NCBI RefSeq assembly: GCF_040183065.1
Contig: NC_091131.1
Span: forward strand, 10,035,300 to 10,099,299
Reading direction: 5' to 3'
DNA from: Periplaneta americana
Lineage: Eukaryota; Arthropoda; Insecta; Blattodea; Blattidae
Length of the DNA: 64,000 nucleotides
A program made the translations under genes and the position numbers. The notes beneath the pieces were generated by a model, which saw only the letters and a program-made list of their open reading frames with translations, was not told where the DNA came from and did no database searches. Shown here piece after piece: positions 24,275-64,000 of this stretch; position 1 is the first letter of the stretch; every line of letters begins with the position of its first letter.

Positions 24275-24847
24275 TACTAGAGATATTGTTTACTACATTC
24301 TATAATATCTTATGATATAATAAATAGTTTTGCAACGTGTAGAGACTGGGAACACAATTTAATAAAATCATCCGAGTCATAGGCCTACTCGTTTATTTTA
24401 TAGGCAGTCTTGCAGGTTGCATTAAAAAAACTTAAGAAGATTAACATTTCCTTCAGTATATTTGCTGGAACTCTTTAGATTAAGTTAGATTAGTTAGATT
24501 AGAACGTAAGTTACATTTTTTACGAAACACTAGGTTTTTCCACTCCAGATTAACTGATTTATGCAAACGAAATTATGACAGCTTCTCGACTCCAACCTTA
24601 CTTATCGTTACGCCCACTTAGTTTTAGGCGCTTTAATGGCTGACGCTCTTTCAATTTTCTTCAAACATGGCGGCGCAATGGCCACTCTATAATCTCTCTT
24701 CTAACTCGTTGGCAGACAACAGACAACGAATGGAACCATCTTATTTTCGCACTGTTGCCAACTAGTAGTGTTTTCAAAGTAAACATTGTCGTGAGAATTA
24801 AGTGATCGGGATTATGAGTTAATATAACATTATGTTAACATACTATT
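24275..24847 (+). promoter_or_regulatory. Probable 5' flank and 5' UTR of GNPTAB
   Basis: This segment between the mariner palindrome and the start codon holds the promoter or leader by position. No clear TATA box is placed correctly. A locally GC-richer patch (about 24595-24720, with atggcggcgc) is the best candidate for the transcription start region. A short upstream ORF starts at the ATG near 24731. A stretch resembling ccactctataatctctcttc is shared with the minus strand near 19.8 kb, so part of this may be repeat-derived. Confidence 0.4.
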
Positions 24848-57559
<32,712 letters not shown>

Positions 57560-57874
57560 GTGAGTGTAACATTTAGTCCAAGTGTTTCTAATTCTAGACT
57601 TGTACAGATCCAGAAACAAAATTCAGGTGGCCCAAGTTCTGTTTCTGGGTCTGTACAACATACTGTGCTGTAAAAATTCCCTTAAATAACAATCCGAAAT
57701 TGAAATGTCTCTTCTCTTATAGTAAAAAAAATATATATAATTATTACACGGTTATTAAAAACAATTCATGAATCAAGTTCTCTGACCATATTTAATTTAC
57801 AGAAACATTGGAATGAAAGTTTATAAATAATTGATTAAATGGCGATCTTACTCGTGTTAATTATGTAAGCATGT

Positions 57875-57921
57875 GCGGATTACAGCTGTTTCGGTGTTAC
57901 TTTACACCATCCTCAGAGCCT
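57875..57921 (-). ncRNA. Hammerhead-like motif, Penelope element 2 (left arm)
   Basis: On the minus strand: GGCT, core CTGAGGA (fits CUGANGA), stem II GGTGT/ACACC (5 bp), GAAA, then ACAGCTGT, an 8-nt palindrome suited to stem III in a dimer, then A and ATCC. Stem I here is GGCT/ATCC with one mismatch. One extra U follows the core. Confidence 0.55.
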
Positions 57922-57990
57922 ACTAGATCTCGGCGCTATCTCAACTTCGCTGCCTGTTGTGTGGGTGCATTCGTGTGATGAAGAGTTGTG

Positions 57991-58293
57991 TCAAATAGTG
58001 TGTGTTCTGAAATTGATCTGTGTGTTGAGAATTTGATTAGGGTGTGTTTTAGTGTGTCTGTATATTTCATATTGTTCTAGTATGTTGAGTTTTTGGTTTT
58101 TGGGTTGTATGTGTAGAATTTCCATGTCTGTATTTATGTTCTTGTATGTGTGGTTAGCATTAGTTATGTGTTCGGCATATGTAGATGTATTGTGTCCTCT
58201 GGTTATTGCTTTAATGTGTTCTTTGTATCGAGTTTGGAATGATCTGCCTGTCTGTCCAATGTAGAAACTGTCGCAACTATTGCACCCACACAA
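57991..58293 (-). pseudogene. Penelope GIY-YIG endonuclease fragment
   Basis: 100 open codons read CGCNSCDSFYIGQTGRSFQT, RYKEHIKAITRGHNTSTYAE and NILEQYEIYRHTKTHPNQIL. The YIG, the R in RSFQTR and KEH are intact. GIY itself and the whole RT are absent because the element is truncated. Confidence 0.88.
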
Positions 58294-58329
58294 CAGGCAG
58301 CGAAGTTGAGATAGCGGCGAGATCTAGTA

Positions 58330-58375
58330 GGCTCTGAGGATGGTGTCGAATAGCACCGAAACAGCTGTAAGCCGC
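58330..58375 (+). ncRNA. Hammerhead-like motif, Penelope element 2 (right arm)
   Basis: GGCT, CTGAGGA, stem II GGTG/CACC, GAAA, ACAGCTGT, A, then AGCC. Stem I GGCT/AGCC pairs fully here. Stem II keeps 4 bp although its bases differ from the other arm. Confidence 0.55.
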
Positions 58376-58476
58376 ACATGCTTACATAATTAACACGAGT
58401 AAGATCGCCATTTAATCAATTATTTATATTCAAGTGTTAAAAGTCGTGTACGAAAGATTCAACATGAAAGTTTATA

Positions 58477-59687
58477 GATCCTTACCAGATCCACTATCAG
58501 GTATGATAGTGGATCGTGAACTATATGCACGATGGACCAAAACTGTTTGATACGTGCTAAAATGTAATTCATAAGAAGAACAAATTTTCAAACATCTAGT
58601 AGCTCATACGGCTAAGAAAATTCAAATTTCACCTGAGTGTATCCTTAAGTATAGAGCAAGTAGCAGCTGTTGTCTAATTCCAAGACTATGGAAATCCATT
58701 TCTGTACTTGCAGTGTCGTTGGTTGCAACGCAAGTTCTTTCAGAGGACAAGGCAGCAGTGCCATGAAGACACACAGCCTCTCCCGTGCGTGTGATTACAA
58801 CAAGAGGACCAGCATTTATCCATTTAAAGGCTCTGAGTCCTGAAGCTTGCGTTCCGGATGCAGCTCTGATCATGGTATGGTGCATACTCAGTTGCAGGGA
58901 GGTGGCCACTTAAAAGTTTAACTAGGTCAAGATATTCAATATTCAGCCAATGATAAGTACAGCTTATCACATTTCTTGTGCCATAAAAATCCTCCATCAT
59001 TTCGCGATGGTTAGTCATTGTAATTCTGTAACAGTCTCGTGTTCATACCTGGAACTTCAATGTGAGCTGTTTCGTAAAGAAAGCAATATCGAGTCATTGA
59101 AGTGGTTCTTAAAATATTTACAGGTTATTAGTTAACGTAGAGTTCAAACTTCACAGTAGCATACTATGATCCTGTGCAGCCATAGGTCTACACTTCTCTA
59201 AGAATCAAGTTTCTGATATTCTTAGTAGTGATAGTTCAGATAACATTTTGACATTGACATGACTTAAAACTAAGTAATGAACCTCTTTCACATTAGGTAT
59301 AAATACAGTAGTGTTCAAATTAATTGGGGCAGACCTGAAATCTTACTTTCATTACATCAGTTAAATTTTGCATTTATCGTAACAAGGAATATGTCGACCA
59401 TTAGTCTTTGTGAATTATTTGATAGGTACATTTTAGCATTGAATTTCTAAAGTTCTGGCACTTTTTTTTCTCTTCATTACTCTCCAATATCATCACATTA
59501 TTTATCAATCTTTCTGTGGCTATCACAAGAAAAGGACACATATTTATGTTAGCAAGTTTTCATGGTGGAATTAAGCTATGAAATGATGCATAGCACAGTC
59601 AAGTAGCACGACCCGAGTTTTTGACAGCCAAAATCTCTAAGTCCCTCTTTCTTGAGTAATATATTTATCTTTCTTCTTCTTTTGTCA
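58477..59687. other. Intron 12 part, nothing recognised
   Basis: 1.2 kb without clear repeats. A 95-codon minus-strand frame at 58622-58909 has no recognisable domain. A short palindrome (gatccactatcaggtatgatagtggatc) lies near 58488-58516. Confidence 0.6.
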
Positions 59688-61346
59688 GGTATGATATGAT
59701 ATGATATGATATGATATGATATGATATGATATGATATGATATAATATGATATGATATGATATATGATATGATATGATATGATATGATATGATATGACATG
59801 TGATATATGATATGAGATATGATATATGATATGGTATGATATGATATGATATATGATATATGCATGTGATATATGATATGATATGAGATATGATATGATA
59901 TGATATGATATGATATGATATATGACATGTGATATATGATATGATATATGATATGAGATATGATATATGATATGGTATGATATGATATGATATATGATAT
60001 GATATATGACATGTGATATATGATATGATATGAGATATGATATGATATATGATATGATATAATATGATATGATATATGATATGATATAATATGATATGAT
60101 ATATGATATGATATATGATATGATATAATATATGATATGATATGATATGATATATGATATGATATAATATATGATATGATATGATATGATATATGACATG
60201 TGATATATGATATGATATGAGATATGATATGAGATATGATATGATATGATATGATATGATATGATATGATATGATATATGATATGATATGATATGATATG
60301 GTATGATATGATATGACATGATATGATATGATATGATATATGACATGTGATATATGATATGATATGAGATGATATATGATATGATTGATATGATATGATA
60401 TGATATGATATGATATGATATGATATGATATGATATGATATGATATGATATGACATGATATGATATGATATATGATATGATATGATATATGACATGTGAT
60501 ATATGATATGATATGAGATGATATATGATATGATATGATATGGTATGATATGATATGACATGATATGATATGATATGATATATGACATGTGATATATGAT
60601 ATGATATGAGATGATATATGATATGATATGATTGATATGATATGATATGATATATGATATGATATGATATGATATGATATGATATGATATGATATGACAT
60701 GATATGATATGATATATGATATGATATGATATATGACATGTGATATATGATATGATATGAGATGATATATGATATGATATGATATGATATATGACATGTG
60801 ATATATGATATGATATGAGATATGATATGATATGATATGATATGATATGATATGATATGATATATGGTATGATATAATATGATATAATATATGATATGAT
60901 ATGATATGATATATGATATGATATGATATGATATGATATATGACATGTGATATATGATATGATATGAGATATGATATGATATGATATGATATGATATATG
61001 ATACGATATGGTATGATATGATATGACATGATATGATATGATATATGACATGTGATATATGATATGTAATGAGATGATATATGATATGATATGATTGATA
61101 TGATATGATATGATATGATATGATATGATATGATATGATATGACATGATATGATATGATATATGATATGATATGATATATGACATGTGATATATGATATG
61201 ATATGATATGATATGATATGATATATGACATGTGATATATGATATGATATGATATGATATGATATATGACATGTGATATATGATATGATATGAGATGATA
61301 TATATGATATGATATGATATGATATGATATGATATGATATGATATG
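59688..61346. repeat. ATATG-type satellite, about 1.65 kb
   Basis: The tract is almost pure 5-bp gatat/atatg units interrupted by a recurring pattern: tatgacatgtgatatatgat, then gatatgagatgatat. This shows a higher-order unit of roughly 100-200 bp copied several times. All three minus-strand frames stay open (ISYHI-type peptides) because the unit lacks stops there; these are not proteins. It lies in the presumed last intron of GNPTAB. Confidence 0.97.
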
Positions 61347-61503
61347 TGACGTGACGTGATTCAATTTAAATTCAGATTCTCTAGAAGTGATTAGTTCATA
61401 CACATCTCTGATTTCAGTTTCTCCGTTACCATCTTCGTTTCTGAAGTCCAATGTGGTTGTCGCATTTTTACACATTTATATTGAAAGTTTGTTGCATTTT
61501 TAG

Positions 61504-61611
61504 AAGTCGAGTAGCAAAACGCAACAAATGCGACTGTGGCTTAAACCCTGGGACAGGTGTCCCCCACACGAGTACTACAGGGTTAAACAGACATTCACTT
61601 GTTACTATTGA
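61504..61611 (+). CDS. GNPTAB: Candidate terminal GNPTAB exon (short cytosolic tail)
   Basis: After tgcatttttag an open frame in the required phase 0 gives 35 residues, starting KSSSKTQQMRLWLKPWDRCP and ending at TGA (61609-61611). A basic tail of similar size follows the C-terminal anchor in vertebrates (about 27 residues). No sequence similarity to the vertebrate tail is obvious, so the call rests on phase, acceptor, basic composition and position beyond the satellite. The real last exon could lie elsewhere or outside the window. Confidence 0.35.
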   Translation, partial: KSSSKTQQMRLWLKPWDRCPPHEYYRVKQTFTCYY

Positions 61612-62304
61612 AAAATAATTTTCTACCCTACTTTTAATATATTTTTAAATTAATCGGTGGTAACGAAACTTTAGTATTCTAAGTCATAAAAGTAAATATG
61701 TTGTTTTTTTTTTTTTTCCTATATGCATAAGAGCAATTATTTTCCATTCAATACTTTTTCAAAATGAGATACGTACGCAGTAGAATTAAAAAAATGGTTG
61801 TGAAATTATAATTTGAGAAGAATTTGTAGTGAAATCCTTAGTGGTTAAGAGTAAACCACAAGGAATCTGAAAACGTTCAATAACATTTTAAAATAATTGA
61901 CTCCATAGCCATAGGCTAGATTTATCATTCAGAATCTTGGTAGTTGAAAATAGAATTAAACTTCCCATCAAGCATGCAAGTAGGGATGATTTTGGTCTTA
62001 ATATTTCGAAATTTCATTACAACTTACAGTTGCACAAGATATCTTGTAGTCTGCTAGTTTCAGTGTTGTATTGATCCTTGCTCTAGCAGATTGCAAGAGC
62101 TTTTTATATAGATGCAGTTCTTAAGATGCATCTTTGATACTGTGTGGAAGCCATAACTGTTGATTTCAGATCACATTTAAGGCATAGATGTTCGTTTATT
62201 GTCAGGTGATATTCCATGTTGTCTTATGGTTTGCACATACTCTAAGCAATATGTGATGCTGGCAGCAATAACTGGCATCACATTATAATAAATGCAACAA
62301 CAAA
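61612..62304. other. Downstream flank or 3' UTR, nothing firm
   Basis: AT-rich. If the candidate last exon is real, this holds the 3' UTR. I found no clearly placed polyadenylation signal. Confidence 0.5.
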
Positions 62305-62835
62305 CGTTATTTTGAATAATTTCGAGGGAAAAATTGTTCCGGGGCCTTTGGTTTAACGTACCAATGCTCTACCAACTGAGCTACCCGGGAACTCTACCAG
62401 ACACCGATCCAATTTTTCCCTCTATATCCACAGACCTCAAAGTGGGCTGACAACCATCAAGCAACCAACATTGAGTGCACACTAACTCTGTGTGACTTAA
62501 ATTGTGGTTTTCTGTTAACGAACAGTGACGTATATTATGCAAATCAAGCTTTCAGGTATAACTCCCTGTAAAGTTGATTTGAATAATTTCGAGGGAAAAA
62601 TTGTTCAGGGGCCGGGCATCGAACCCGGGGCCTTTGGTTTAACGTACCAACGCTCTGCCAACTGAGTTACCCGGGAACTCTACCAGACAGCGATCCAATT
62701 TTTCCCTCTATATCCACAGACCTCAAAGTGGGCTGACAACCGTCAAGCAACCAACATTGAGTGCACACTAGCTCCCTCGAAATTATTCAAATCAACTTTA
62801 CAGGGAGTTATACCTGAAAACTTGATTTGCAAACG
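62305..62835 (-). repeat. Two tandem tRNA-like cassettes (family 6), inverted
   Basis: Two units each contain a reversed tRNA-like core (about 62333-62392 truncated; 62603-62680 fuller), ccaatttttccctctatatc and ccgtcaagcaaccaacattg. They are the inverse of the cassettes at 20.76-21.32 kb. The first unit has lost part of its B-box side. Confidence 0.9.
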
Positions 62836-63009
62836 TTATTTTATCTACGCATGTGTGTCTACGTGTATGCACACAGTTCATTTCTTCCCTGTTTACTATG
62901 TCATCATTTCCCCCACTAAGCTTTTGAACTGGCTGGCTGAATATAACAGCTCAAATCCTAGCAAGAAGCGGTTTTCCAAATAAAAATATAGAATACAAAT
63001 GTGTTTGGA

Positions 63010-63264
63010 TTTTCTATTTTATTGGGTTATTTTACGACGCTGTATCAACATCTAAATTATTTAGCATCTGAATGAAATGAAGGTGATAATGCCGGTGAAA
63101 TGAGTCCGGGGTCCAGCACCGAAAATTACCCAGCATTTGCTCGTATTGGGTTGAGGGAAAACCCCGGAAAAAACCTCAAGCAGGTAACTTGCCCCGACTG
63201 GGATTGGAACCCGAGCCACCTGGTTTCACAGCCAGACGCGCTGACCGTTACTCCACAGGTGTGG
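63010..63264 (-). repeat. tRNA-derived SINE (family 1)
   Basis: Full-length reverse copy with the 15-bp duplication ACAAATGTGTTTGGA at 62995-63009 and 63265-63279, the longest duplication seen for this family here. Confidence 0.94.
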
Positions 63265-63298
63265 ACAAATGTGTTTGGAAAACATTGGGTGGAATATA

Positions 63299-64000
63299 CA
63301 GGATGTAACAGAATAACTATTCCTAATTTTCTGATGTGATAGGGGGCTGAAATTAAACATTTTTCTTAATAAAGTAACGTCCGGAAATGCTTTGTTTTCA
63401 AGTGATAGTGGTATGAAGGAAAGAATGAAAGAATCTCAACTTGGAAAGTTACTTTATTTACTTTCTATGATTACACAGTAACTTTTCTTTATCTAATACC
63501 AGATATTAAGAAAATGGTATTAACAAACTGTAGGAACTGTTTAAAATTGCGACTGCCATTGTTGACACACAAAGTATAACACCATATGATTGAACGACGA
63601 ATCCTTCGAAATATCTGTGGTCGGTTACGAAGATCGTCAAAAGCAAGAATAATTCTAGCAACTATTTCTTCTGCTGTGTCGATGAGTGTTTCATAAACAA
63701 TTGATTTAATATGGTCTCAAACACAAAAATCAACTGGAGTCATATCTGGGGAACGTGGTGGCCAAGCAACTGGACCTGCTGTCCCTATCCAACGGTTCGG
63801 AAAATGCACATTTAAATAATTTCGACAATTTAAGCTGAAATGTGCGGGTGCACCATCGTGTTGGAAGATCATGTTTCTCTGAATATTCATCGGAACATTT
63901 TCAAGTAGCTCCGGAAGCATTTCCACCTAAGAAGAATACCATAAACATGTTCATTCAATCACGCAGGCATAAGATATGACCCCTTTAGATAGTTATCGAT
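63299..64000 (-). mobile_element. Tc1/mariner-superfamily relic, runs off the window
   Basis: The minus strand at 63926-63717 reads LPELLENVPMNIQRNMIFQH, then DGAPAHFSLNCRNYLNVHFP and PPRSPDMTPVDFCV. After a stop it continues DHIKSIVYETLIDTAEEIVA. It is related to the 41.6-kb element but longer. The end near 63299 (caggatgtaacagaat) may be its terminus. Confidence 0.8.

Larger units (their letters stand above)
57826..58463 (-). mobile_element. Penelope-like element 2, miniature with inverted arms
   Basis: Flanked by the 13-bp duplication ATGAAAGTTTATA (57813-57825, 58464-58476). Arms of about 145 bp (57826-57971, about 58279-58431) are inverted. The right end has an extra ~30-bp tail. Only the endonuclease part lies between the arms. 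It lies just downstream of exon 12. Confidence 0.92.

Noticed and set aside
59576-61475. Three overlapping 535-596 codon open frames on the minus strand.
   Set aside because: They are translations of the ATATG satellite (ISYHI-type peptides), open only because the unit has no minus-strand stop.

Overview
This is eukaryotic, AT-rich, intron-rich and heavily transposon-laden DNA. The tRNA-derived SINEs, mariner, hAT, PIF/Harbinger, Tigger/pogo, Penelope-like and LINE relics, together with the protein similarities, suggest an insect with a large genome. A cockroach or termite relative is my guess, not a proof.

The only cellular gene I can support is an ortholog of GNPTAB, on the + strand. It encodes the alpha/beta precursor of N-acetylglucosamine-1-phosphotransferase, the Golgi enzyme that starts the mannose-6-phosphate tag on lysosomal hydrolases. 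I trace twelve well-supported coding exons between 24848 and 57559, all joining in phase, plus a weaker candidate terminal exon at 61504-61611. The model gives about 1,204 residues: N-terminal membrane anchor, four Stealth conserved blocks, one visible LNR (Notch) repeat, a likely alpha/beta cleavage point, an EF-hand-like loop and a C-terminal membrane anchor. It spans about 37 kb because its introns hold many mobile elements.

Layout: 1-24.6 kb is upstream DNA with no cellular gene that I recognise. It holds SINEs, MITEs, LINE fragments, two copies of one mariner family (a nearly intact one at 11286-12581 and a deleted, SINE-invaded one at 14117-15208), a block of tandem tRNA-like cassettes at 20.76-21.32 kb and a palindromic mariner tail at 23.69-24.27 kb. 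24.6-61.6 kb is the GNPTAB gene. Its introns carry a Harbinger element (26.1-27.5 kb), three hAT-type elements (27.6-28.6, 29.2-30.0, 55.8-57.1 kb), a 157-bp inverted tRNA-like pair (31.2-31.7 kb), two pogo/Tigger elements, two Penelope-like elements with inverted arms and hammerhead-ribozyme-like motifs (33.1-35.4 and 57.8-58.5 kb), nested SINEs (36.9-37.4 kb), and a 1.65-kb ATATG-type satellite (59.69-61.35 kb). 61.6-64 kb holds inverted tRNA-like cassettes, another SINE and the start of a Tc1/mariner-type relic running off the window.

The elements do not form a pathway with the gene. They record repeated insertion into its introns and flanks. The most interesting structural signals are the hammerhead-like motifs in both Penelope elements, the inverted tRNA-like cassettes flanking the gene, and the exactly equal-length 698-bp dispersed repeats at 6.3 and 50.1 kb.
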